The notes under the pieces: generated by a model | Database searches by the model: none | Told to the model about the DNA's origin: nothing | The model's input: only the letters and a program-made list of their open reading frames with translations | Shown here: in pieces, positions 56,917 through 64,000 of the stretch | How positions within the stretch are numbered: position 1 is the first letter of the stretch | Layout: each line of letters opens with the position of its first letter | Made by a program: the position numbers and the translations under genes | DNA from: an uncultured Pedobacter sp. | GTDB lineage: Bacteria; Bacteroidota; Bacteroidia; Sphingobacteriales; Sphingobacteriaceae | Reading direction: 5' to 3' | Assembly: GCF_946480185.1 (NCBI RefSeq) | Contig: NZ_CAMLIG010000016.1 | Span: 27,392-91,391, forward strand | DNA: 64,000 nucleotides

Positions 56917-57606
56917 CTATTTGATAATTACTTGTGCCGATTTTACTTTTTCTGTAATTAGGTTGTTGTATTCTTTATCTATATAGGAGGTTTCAACTCT
57001 GGTTTGCAATTTTTTAAAACCACTGTTAGAATTAGCATAAACTGTTTTTTTTAATTCATTGTAATGATTTATAAGTTTAGCTTCGGCAATTGGCCGAGGG
57101 TATAATTTGTCCTTCACCTTTATAATCGCGTTGCTAAACTCATACTCGTAAAAGGTTTTTTCGGTGAATAGGACTGGTCCATAAATCACTTTTCCTGTAG
57201 ATTTCAATTTTAGTCTTTTGGCGTTTACTTGTTTCATCTGCTGTTTTAAATCGCTGTAGTTTTTAAACGACCAAAGGTTTTGCGAACTAAAAAGTTGCTC
57301 CTGCACTTTAGCTTTCACCAATGCTTCCCAAGCAATTTTTTTCAAAATATCAACACTTTTAACACCCTCAAATTCTCTCGACCAAAAATTGCTCAGGCTA
57401 TTCAAATGATATTCTTTGGCAAGCTTATTCATCACTTCAGATTTATGGTTCTCCATTTCTCTGTTCACCTCCACTTGTTCTATCGGTTGTTTGTTAATAT
57501 AACCCACAATTTCATTGGTTTGCGCATAGTTTACTTTTGTTATCAGCAAGCCAATGCAACAACAAACCAATGCAACCACTTTTATCAAATGTGGATCTTG
57601 CGACAT
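56917..57606 (-). CDS. Small SurA-like periplasmic protein without PPIase domain
   Basis: This 229-residue protein has a signal segment (VVALVCCCIGLLITKVNYAQ). The mature start, NEIVGYINKQPIEQVEVNRE followed by MENHKSEVM, resembles the N-terminal helical chaperone region of SurA/parvulin-type folding factors (a beta strand VGYINKQPI and then long helices). No parvulin domain follows; the remainder is charged and helical (YNELKKTVYANSNSGFKKLQ). It lies eight bases after the giant 1130-residue secreted esterase gene and shares its operon, so a helper role in folding or export of these large cargo proteins is possible. That role is inference; it could equally be an unrelated helical protein. Confidence 0.65.
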   Translation of the reverse strand: MSQDPHLIKVVALVCCCIGLLITKVNYAQTNEIVGYINKQPIEQVEVNREMENHKSEVMNKLAKEYHLNSLSNFWSREFEGVKSVDILKKIAWEALVKAKVQEQLFSSQNLWSFKNYSDLKQQMKQVNAKRLKLKSTGKVIYGPVLFTEKTFYEYEFSNAIIKVKDKLYPRPIAEAKLINHYNELKKTVYANSNSGFKKLQTRVETSYIDKEYNNLITEKVKSAQVIIK

Positions 57607-57614
57607 GTCTTTTT

Positions 57615-60600
57615 TTAATATTTTATAAATTTGCTTTCGCCGATTAGTTCTCCAGAATCTGCATCCTGAACTCTCAAAATGTAAACTCCGGGACCTAAAT
57701 CCTGTATGTTTTCCTGAACCAATTCGTTGGCAGAAAATTTCAACTGCCTTAATTGTTGTCCCTGTAAATTGTATATGGCCATTTTAATCTGCTGATTAGG
57801 TTTAGCTTTTAGGTTGACAAAAATTTTATCTTTTGCAGGATTAGGGTATAAAAAAATTTCAAAGTCATTTCCTTTATTAGAAAAGCTAAAAGTTAGCGCA
57901 ACCACGTCTGATGTGCTTTTTTTGCCATCTAAATCATATTGCACCAAACGGTAATAATTAACCCCGTTATCCGGATTTTTATCTAAGTAGGAATAATTGA
58001 TTAGTTGGTTAGAAGTTCCGTTACCTTTTATAACCGTAATTTTTTGAAAAGTTTTACCATCTACAGAATGCTCTAATTCAAATCGGTCATTATTTATTTC
58101 TGATGATGTGCTCCATTGGATAAGTGCCCCGTCATTTTTTTTTGAAGCTTTAAATTTCACCAGCGTTATAGGTAAAGTGGCTTGTACACTTTTCATTGCT
58201 ACGGCATATCTTTGTCCTAAAATATAAGCTGATGCAGTATTAAAGTGGGTCTCGTCTCCTCTATCCACCAAGCCAGCGGAAGATACTAAAGCAGTATAAG
58301 GAACATCAGCTACTAAGCCCGGCATTACCGCAAGAATGCTTGAATATTTGTTTGGATTTCCTGGGAAACGGCCCATCTCCCCGATGATGAATGGTAATTT
58401 TGGGTCGTTAAAATCGCTTCTGAAATTGTTGATGAGTGCTTTTACACCATTAACCCACGCCGAAGTGGTGCTATTGTTTGACTCGCCTTGGTGAAACAAA
58501 ATCCCTTTTAAAACACCGGTAGTTTTGGCAATGTTTACATATTTTACAGATTCATCGTAAATGCTTTTATTGGTTCTAGGATTGGTTACACCCGGAGCAA
58601 ATACCGATATGGGTTGCCCACCAACTGCTGTTGGAATTAAACCGATGGTCACATTTGGATCTGCATCTTTCAGCATTTCAAGAGCAAAACCTATCCCTGG
58701 ACCAACACCAGCATCACTTTCTAGCTCGCCATGTAATGGATTTAAAGCTGTTACCCAAGTACCATCCAGTTTTAACATTTTAATACGTGGATCGGGATTA
58801 AGGTTGTAAGTATCATCAGTTAAATAGCCTCTACCGCTCATGTTGGATTGACCTGTTAAAAGGTAAACATGAAAATTAGCATCAATAGTCGCAGAAAGTG
58901 TACCCGGTCCATTGTAGAAACCCATGTTAGGTTGAGCAGTGGATGATACTGTTATTCCAAAATAATCTTTACCGCCATTATCTGCTATCGTTTTACCCGT
59001 TCCTAAAGCAGGAGAGCCCGGTTTCAGTTTATAACCGCCAACGGTATTTAAACCCGTGGTCGCTTTGTTTACCTCAACAAATAGTGGGTCTGCTGTTGAA
59101 TTTGTACCGGTATTAATTTGTGATGGAGTAGGAGTGCGGTAAAATAGATTATCGGTAATGGTTCTGTTTTGTACTCCGATACCGGTATTTGCAAATGCAA
59201 AACGCGGTGCGCCTGTGTTATTTGCCGGGTTTGAAGAATTAGCCGGATCATTATAAACAATGTTATTATAATATTGATACGTATGGTCTCTGGTGGTATT
59301 TTCCTGAATAATTTTTGGCGCTAAACCCGGACCTATATAAAAGGTATTGTTGTAAACCTTAACATCCGTAAAATCGTAATTAAAATAAACTAGAGCACCT
59401 TTGTCATTTTGGCTGACATTGTATCGACAAACCACACCAACGTCTTGTGGGCTAGTACAAACCCATAACAAGCCTGCTGCGTTATCATGGCTGTAGCTGT
59501 ATTGGAAAATAACTCCCGGACTACTATAATCTGGGTCATACATACTTCCGTCAACGGCAAATCCCTTATTGTTATACCCTTCATTATATTGAAAAATAGT
59601 GTTTTGAGAACTTCGGCTGAACATGATGTTTCCACCAATTGCATTTCCACCATCATCTACACCGTAAGATGTATCATGACAGAGGTTATGTTCTACCAAG
59701 CCACCATCTGCCAAACGTACAATCATTGCATTTTTAGTGATATTGTAAATGGTATTGTTTCTAATGTTTAGGTTGGTAATTCTGCGTCGCATCCAATCGG
59801 TAGAACCTGGATAATCAGCGGCAGAAGTTTCATTATTGGTTACAATTCCCTGATTTTGAATATCATAAATCTCACAGCCTTCAACTAAAATATCGTTGTA
59901 CCGGGTATCTTTACTGTCATCATGTTCTACCGTGAAATAAATGGCGGCAGATTTTTTGTCGGCTAAAGTATTACCCACTGTTCCTTTAACATCGTGGATA
60001 GTAAGGTTTTTTAAATAGATATGATTCATGGTTCCAAAGTTTGAACCACTTACTTCTACACCTCGTCTTTCATCAGTTGTAGCACCATCATCGTTGGTGA
60101 TTTCCAAATTGTTAACTTCAATGTATGCTTGATTATAAAGCTTTACAGTACCTGTGCCATTTAATCCTCCACCGTTAATCATTGGCTTGTTACCTGTGCC
60201 ATATTGGTCTATAATTATTGGTTGTCCGTTTGAACCAGAACCTAATGGAGTAAGCTGTCCCATCCAAGCACCGCCGGCTTTAAATAGGATTTTTGAACCT
60301 GGAACTAATACTGTTGAATTAGGATTAACTAAAGATTTCCAAGCATTTGTTTCGCTTAAACCGTCATTAGCATCATTCCCATTATCAGCATCTACATAAT
60401 AAGTTTTAGGCACTGAGGCCTGCTCATAAATTTGTAATTCTGGTCGTTGACTTTCCACACCTTCTTTAGTAGTAAAATAAACAGTGTTGTTAGAGGTTGT
60501 TCCGTCAGAAAAAGCTAAACTTAAAATAGTGTTGCTGGTTTTGGTAACGTTTAACGAATTGATATAATTGGTTATATCCCATTCGTAATACTGTCCAACT

Positions 60601-61007
60601 TGGTCATCGATAGTGTTTGTTCCAACCACACTTTCTCTAGCGGGCGCATTAGTATAATTTAAAGTAGCTTCTGTCCACGTATTGTCAGAAACAGCCATTA
60701 CATTTATGGTGTTTGATACAGCGTTGTCTGCTTTCTTTTCGCAATATAACCTAACAACAGTACGTCCGGTAGCGTTAAGATTGAAACCGGAAAGGTCAAA
60801 CTTAACGTAAGAATATCTGGATTGCCCAGATTGTATTTTTACATACATTTGGTTTTTAGTCTCGTAATTACTGCTTTGGCCACCTTGCCAAATCATGGCA
60901 TCATCAGTAGGGGTAAAGGTTTGAGATTGTGAGAATGCAGTGCTTTGTACTAACAGTAGTGCTAACACTAAAAAAGTATAGGTCTTTATTTTATTTAATA
61001 TTTTCAT
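57615..61007 (-). CDS. T9SS-exported multidomain enzyme: DNRLRE module, parallel beta-helix, SGNH (CE6-like) esterase
   Basis: This 1130-residue protein has a signal peptide ending TAFSQ (residue 26). Domain order: a DNRLRE/CBM96-type module (about 28-195, YSYVKFDLSGFNLNATGRTV, YYEWDITNYINSL); a right-handed parallel beta-helix (about 203-700, TYYVDADNGNDANDGLSETN, then N-rich coils such as NLNIRNNTIYNITKNAMIVR); an SGNH esterase (about 712-945) with HVYLLTGQSNMSGRG (Ser about 722), LFHQGESNNSTTSAW and the Asp-His pair in GDETHFNTAS; an adaptor (LPITLVKFKASKKNDGALIQ); and a T9SS type A tail (FLYPNPAKDKIFVNL to the end). The esterase part fits CE6/SASA acetylesterases. The helix could be a lyase, a hydrolase or a binding domain; I see no decisive catalytic triad. 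It is a large secreted front-line enzyme. Confidence 0.85.
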   Translation of the reverse strand: MKILNKIKTYTFLVLALLLVQSTAFSQSQTFTPTDDAMIWQGGQSSNYETKNQMYVKIQSGQSRYSYVKFDLSGFNLNATGRTVVRLYCEKKADNAVSNTINVMAVSDNTWTEATLNYTNAPARESVVGTNTIDDQVGQYYEWDITNYINSLNVTKTSNTILSLAFSDGTTSNNTVYFTTKEGVESQRPELQIYEQASVPKTYYVDADNGNDANDGLSETNAWKSLVNPNSTVLVPGSKILFKAGGAWMGQLTPLGSGSNGQPIIIDQYGTGNKPMINGGGLNGTGTVKLYNQAYIEVNNLEITNDDGATTDERRGVEVSGSNFGTMNHIYLKNLTIHDVKGTVGNTLADKKSAAIYFTVEHDDSKDTRYNDILVEGCEIYDIQNQGIVTNNETSAADYPGSTDWMRRRITNLNIRNNTIYNITKNAMIVRLADGGLVEHNLCHDTSYGVDDGGNAIGGNIMFSRSSQNTIFQYNEGYNNKGFAVDGSMYDPDYSSPGVIFQYSYSHDNAAGLLWVCTSPQDVGVVCRYNVSQNDKGALVYFNYDFTDVKVYNNTFYIGPGLAPKIIQENTTRDHTYQYYNNIVYNDPANSSNPANNTGAPRFAFANTGIGVQNRTITDNLFYRTPTPSQINTGTNSTADPLFVEVNKATTGLNTVGGYKLKPGSPALGTGKTIADNGGKDYFGITVSSTAQPNMGFYNGPGTLSATIDANFHVYLLTGQSNMSGRGYLTDDTYNLNPDPRIKMLKLDGTWVTALNPLHGELESDAGVGPGIGFALEMLKDADPNVTIGLIPTAVGGQPISVFAPGVTNPRTNKSIYDESVKYVNIAKTTGVLKGILFHQGESNNSTTSAWVNGVKALINNFRSDFNDPKLPFIIGEMGRFPGNPNKYSSILAVMPGLVADVPYTALVSSAGLVDRGDETHFNTASAYILGQRYAVAMKSVQATLPITLVKFKASKKNDGALIQWSTSSEINNDRFELEHSVDGKTFQKITVIKGNGTSNQLINYSYLDKNPDNGVNYYRLVQYDLDGKKSTSDVVALTFSFSNKGNDFEIFLYPNPAKDKIFVNLKAKPNQQIKMAIYNLQGQQLRQLKFSANELVQENIQDLGPGVYILRVQDADSGELIGESKFIKY

Positions 61008-61084
61008 GTTCGATTTGATTTACAGTTTCTTTATGTTGTCTTATTTACCAGGTCAGCTTTCAGCTTTGTTTCGTATGTTTTCGC

Positions 61085-63616
61085 CTATCTAAGGATTACT
61101 TTTTCTGTTAATAGCACTATATTGTCGGTAGTTTTCAGTTCCAAAATGTATAGTCCTCTTGCCATATCAGCAACAGAAAGTGTAATAACATTTTGATTTG
61201 CAGACACTGATTTGTGGATAACTGTTTTACCGGTTAAATCGCTAAGGCTAAGTGTGGTTTCTTTTGTGTTATAGGTTGGTAACTGAATGTTTAGCGAAGC
61301 TGTTGCCGGGTTTGGATAAACGGATACCTTAGCAATGCTTAAACTATATTTAACTGCAATCAGTTGAGATGTAGAGCTTTCGCCATCAAAATCTACCTGT
61401 TTTAGTTGGTAGTAATTAACCCCAGAAACCGGCTCTAAGTCAGTAAAATCATAAAATAACTTTTGATCAGAGTCGCCCGCTCCTTTAATGGTTGCAATAG
61501 TTTTAAAGTTTTTGCCGTCTGTTGATTTTAAAAGCTCAAAATAATGGTTGTTTTTTTCACTGGCAGTTGTCCATTTTAAGGCGATACCGTTATTGGTTGC
61601 TTTTCCAGTAAAGGATGATAATTCTATTGGCAAAGCTTCTGGATCCCAATCAATAGTTCTGAACGTAGAGGCAGGCAAATTATCTCCGTTAAATAAGTTG
61701 CCAACTACAAAGTTTGAAAAAGCGTAACGCACTGCCACTGGTGTAGCAACACTTGTTGAAGACACCTCTATTTGGTTAGTGATATTATTGATGATTGCTG
61801 TTGCAGGATAAAATACTTTATCTGCGCCAGCAATTTCAAAAAGAGAAGCAGTGTTTCCTTTAAACTGTAATCCATCTGCATGGTTAAAAGAAAGTGTGGC
61901 TACATTCCCAGTGAAACTTACAGAACTGTATTCTGGCCCTAAGTATGGTGTGCTTGTATAACCATAATCTCTATTTAAAGCAATATAAGCCAAACGGTTA
62001 GCAGGGGTGGTTTTATCAGCATAATGAATTTCGCTAGCTTCGCCAACTTCCATCGGGATGCTTATGCCTGTATTGGCAGTAGCTTTATAAACATCGTACT
62101 GAACTTCACGCATCCGGGCACCGCCTTCGGGCACCGAGTAGTTGTTAGGAGCAATCTGCACAAAATAGAAAGGAAGGTTATTATCGTTCCATTTGCTTCT
62201 GTAATCGGCAATTAATGCTGGAAATAATTTTTTATATAAATAAGGTTCTTGTCTGTTACTTTCTCCTTGATACCAAATAAATCCTTTAATGCCATAATCA
62301 ACCACCGGACTAACCATTCCATTAAATACAGATGTTGGGGTCGATTTATCTATTGCAGTATTAGCGTCAGGTAATGTTACTTCCGAAAAAGGTTGCAAGC
62401 TTTCCCTGCTCATTAAAGATTGTATCGGAATTCCACCAACTGCACTAACAATTACACCTACTGGGATCCCTAGTTTTTGCTTTAATGCAAGTGCGTATTG
62501 ATAAGCAATTGCGCTAAAATAAAAAGCATTTGAAGGATTAGCTTCGTTCCAAGTTCCGCTTAAATCTGCCTGAGGATTGTAAGCTAAAGTAGTAGGAAGT
62601 GTAAACATTCTGATATTTACATCATTAGCTGCAGCAATAATAGCATCTCCATCTTTTATTGGGGAAGTAGGAGGAGGTCCGCCAAAGCCTTTCAGTCTCA
62701 TTTCCATATTAGATTGACCTGCGCAAAACCAAACTTCGCCTATTTGCACATTTGTAATGGTTGTGCTATGTCCGTCAGCGTCTTTTATGTTAACCGTATA
62801 TGGACCAGCCCCAACAACCGCAGTTGGAGTAGCAATATCTACTTTCCATTTTCCATTAACGTCTGTAGTGGCAGTTGCGGTATAAGGCGTGTTATTCCAA
62901 GAAGGGGTAACTGTTATGTTAGAACCAATTCCTGCTTTTCCATATATTGATGTGGAAGCTTTAGACTGTTGTAAAATCATTCCATCACTAAAAAGCTGAT
63001 TGGGTATAACTGGAGCAATATTTACAGGGTTTGGGTTAGGTGTAGCGCTAATTACCAATTCTGGTAAGTAGTCGCTTCCTATAGATTTTTGGTAAAGGAT
63101 AATTTGGTTTCCGATTTTGTCTTCATCGCTCAAGCCAAAACTAGCAATTGAATTATTTTTAACCAATTCTTTAACATAATTGGTTACATCCCACTCGTAA
63201 TAGCTTCCTGCTGCACCCACGGTAGAAACACTTAACGGTGCTTCAAAATTAGGTTTGTTACCATAAGTAAGTGTTCCTTCGCTCCAACTTGGTGAGGTAC
63301 TAAAAGTGGTAATTTTGGTAGGGGTACTACCTCCTGCATTTTTTATGCAATATAATCTTAATGTAGCAGTTCCTACTTGTGTGCTTTTTGTTGTCCCGAG
63401 ATCAAACTTAACATAAGCTAACCTTTGTGTATAGCCATTGTTGGCATCTTTAACCTGAAAGTCAGATCCCTCATAATTGTGCGTTGTATTTCCTACGTAA
63501 ACCGAAGCTTCATCGGTAGCGTTAAATACGGTTTGTGCAGAGAGCATTCCGAACCATAAAAGAAATGAAAATGTAAAATAAGCTTTTAAAGTCCAGTTAG
63601 TAAATGTTCTATTCAT
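61085..63616 (-). CDS. T9SS-exported SGNH O-acetylesterase with N-terminal DNRLRE module
   Basis: This 843-residue protein has a signal peptide ending GMLSAQ (residue 28). A DNRLRE/CBM96-type module (about 30-195, LAYVKFDLGTTKSTQVGTAT, YYEWDVTNYVKELV) precedes a sialate-O-acetylesterase-like SGNH region (about 200-650). The latter has an inserted beta domain (PVIPNQLFSDGMILQQSKAS), Ser at about 298 in CAGQSNMEMRL, WYQGESNRQEP at about 451 and ASEIHYAD at about 527. An adaptor (LPIELSSFTGKATNNGIALK, WTTASEKNNHYFELL) and a T9SS type A tail (VSVYPNPATASLNIQL to LLTEKVILR) follow. The catalytic region is a homologue of the soluble esterase encoded at 47575-48972, so the locus has an outside and an inside version of the same activity. 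It is the first gene of the minus-strand operon. Confidence 0.88.
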   Translation of the reverse strand: MNRTFTNWTLKAYFTFSFLLWFGMLSAQTVFNATDEASVYVGNTTHNYEGSDFQVKDANNGYTQRLAYVKFDLGTTKSTQVGTATLRLYCIKNAGGSTPTKITTFSTSPSWSEGTLTYGNKPNFEAPLSVSTVGAAGSYYEWDVTNYVKELVKNNSIASFGLSDEDKIGNQIILYQKSIGSDYLPELVISATPNPNPVNIAPVIPNQLFSDGMILQQSKASTSIYGKAGIGSNITVTPSWNNTPYTATATTDVNGKWKVDIATPTAVVGAGPYTVNIKDADGHSTTITNVQIGEVWFCAGQSNMEMRLKGFGGPPPTSPIKDGDAIIAAANDVNIRMFTLPTTLAYNPQADLSGTWNEANPSNAFYFSAIAYQYALALKQKLGIPVGVIVSAVGGIPIQSLMSRESLQPFSEVTLPDANTAIDKSTPTSVFNGMVSPVVDYGIKGFIWYQGESNRQEPYLYKKLFPALIADYRSKWNDNNLPFYFVQIAPNNYSVPEGGARMREVQYDVYKATANTGISIPMEVGEASEIHYADKTTPANRLAYIALNRDYGYTSTPYLGPEYSSVSFTGNVATLSFNHADGLQFKGNTASLFEIAGADKVFYPATAIINNITNQIEVSSTSVATPVAVRYAFSNFVVGNLFNGDNLPASTFRTIDWDPEALPIELSSFTGKATNNGIALKWTTASEKNNHYFELLKSTDGKNFKTIATIKGAGDSDQKLFYDFTDLEPVSGVNYYQLKQVDFDGESSTSQLIAVKYSLSIAKVSVYPNPATASLNIQLPTYNTKETTLSLSDLTGKTVIHKSVSANQNVITLSVADMARGLYILELKTTDNIVLLTEKVILR

Positions 63617-64000
63617 ATAAAAAAGAATAAATTGGTTTTTAAGTCTAAACTTTTTAATTGTATTATTAAGACTTTTTAGAGGCTAATTTTAATAGCCCCG
63701 ATTAGCAATTGGAATATCACTAAGGTAAGTAAGTTGAGTAGAATATCTCACCGACAGATGTTTCTAATGAACAGGGGTTTTGTAACATTTTTTTAGATTC
63801 GTAAATCTGTATTCAATCTCTTTTGGTTTGATTCCTCGAAGCTCTGCTTCGATTTTTCTGTAATTTCGGTAAGTGAGCGAATATATTCATAAGAAACATA
63901 ATGTAACGTGAGTTCGGTTTAAGCGGCCAAAAAGAGTTGGTTATAATTTTTCTGAAATTTGATATTGAGGGAAGGTTTTTTAGGAAAGAAGTGGTAAGCG
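63617..64000. other. Right-end noncoding region with one hairpin
   Basis: No supportable gene is seen in these 384 bases. The promoter of the minus-strand esterase operon should lie just above 63616, but I could not find a clear TAnnTTTG element. A perfect 7-bp stem TCGAAGC-tct-GCTTCGA (63836-63852) is followed on the plus strand by TTTTT, so it could terminate a plus-strand RNA or belong to a palindromic repeat family; no plus-strand gene ends nearby. Confidence 0.4.

Noticed and set aside
1..64000. CRISPR arrays, tRNA or rRNA genes, and complete insertion sequences
   Set aside because: I looked for regularly spaced repeats, cloverleaf-like segments and transposase motifs and saw none.

Overview
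The window looks like a stretch of chromosome from a Bacteroidota, most likely a Sphingobacteriaceae member of the Pedobacter type. The evidence is AT-rich DNA, FecI/FecR sigma/anti-sigma genes feeding a SusC/SusD pair, hybrid two-component regulators with propeller sensors, type IX secretion (T9SS) tails, and almost no Shine-Dalgarno sequences. Nearly the whole window is one very large polysaccharide utilization locus (PUL), with a second, oppositely oriented group of secreted esterases at its right edge.

Layout. (1) 1-604, minus strand: start of a hybrid two-component sensor that runs off the left end. (2) 1369-21361, plus strand: ECF sigma factor, FecR anti-sigma, SusC with an STN signalling domain, SusD, a second SusC/SusD pair, two surface lipoproteins of unknown type in the SusE/F position, a short gene remnant, a WNEW-motif barrel lipoprotein, a GH43 and a T9SS-exported protein, closed by a rho-independent terminator at 21372-21407. 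(3) 21434-37592, plus strand: a GH115-like protein, GH92, GH43 with an N-terminal beta domain, an alginate-lyase-type lyase, a DUF5722 enzyme with a T9SS tail, a GH43_24-type exo-beta-1,3-galactanase, GH88, GH2, and a lipoprotein gene broken by one in-frame TAG, closed by a strong terminator at 37631-37672. (4) 37924-55349, plus strand: GH106 and GH78 alpha-L-rhamnosidases, a second WNEW-motif barrel protein, a BNR_4 propeller protein, a GntR-type regulator, an SGNH O-acetylesterase, an alpha/beta-hydrolase esterase, a CE15 glucuronoyl methylesterase and a full-length hybrid two-component regulator. (5) 63616-55577, minus strand: two giant T9SS-exported SGNH esterases (one also carrying a parallel beta-helix domain), a small SurA-like periplasmic protein and another T9SS-exported protein, ending at a terminator at 55531-55550.

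How the genes may work together (inference). Secreted T9SS enzymes would de-esterify and nick the polymer outside the cell. The two SusCD pairs would import fragments. Lipoprotein and periplasmic enzymes would then strip rhamnose (GH106, GH78, perhaps the BNR_4 protein), uronic acids (GH88 after a lyase, the GH115-like protein, CE15 for methyl-esterified glucuronate) and the galactan backbone (GH43_24, GH2). The enzyme set points to a heavily esterified, rhamnose- and glucuronate-decorated arabinogalactan-like or gum-like plant polysaccharide rather than a simple pectin or xylan; GH92 is the odd member. Control seems to come from three kinds of regulator: ECF sigma/anti-sigma, hybrid two-component and GntR.

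Most notable sequence signals: a candidate antisense RNA between fecR and the first susC; a two-block motif with identical spacing upstream of both fecR and the GH106 operon, which suggests shared ECF control; an 84-bp near-identical duplication of one gene's 3' end; an amber codon splitting a lipoprotein gene; and a DNRLRE/beta-helix/SGNH-esterase/T9SS fusion. All family assignments were made by reading motifs, without database searches.
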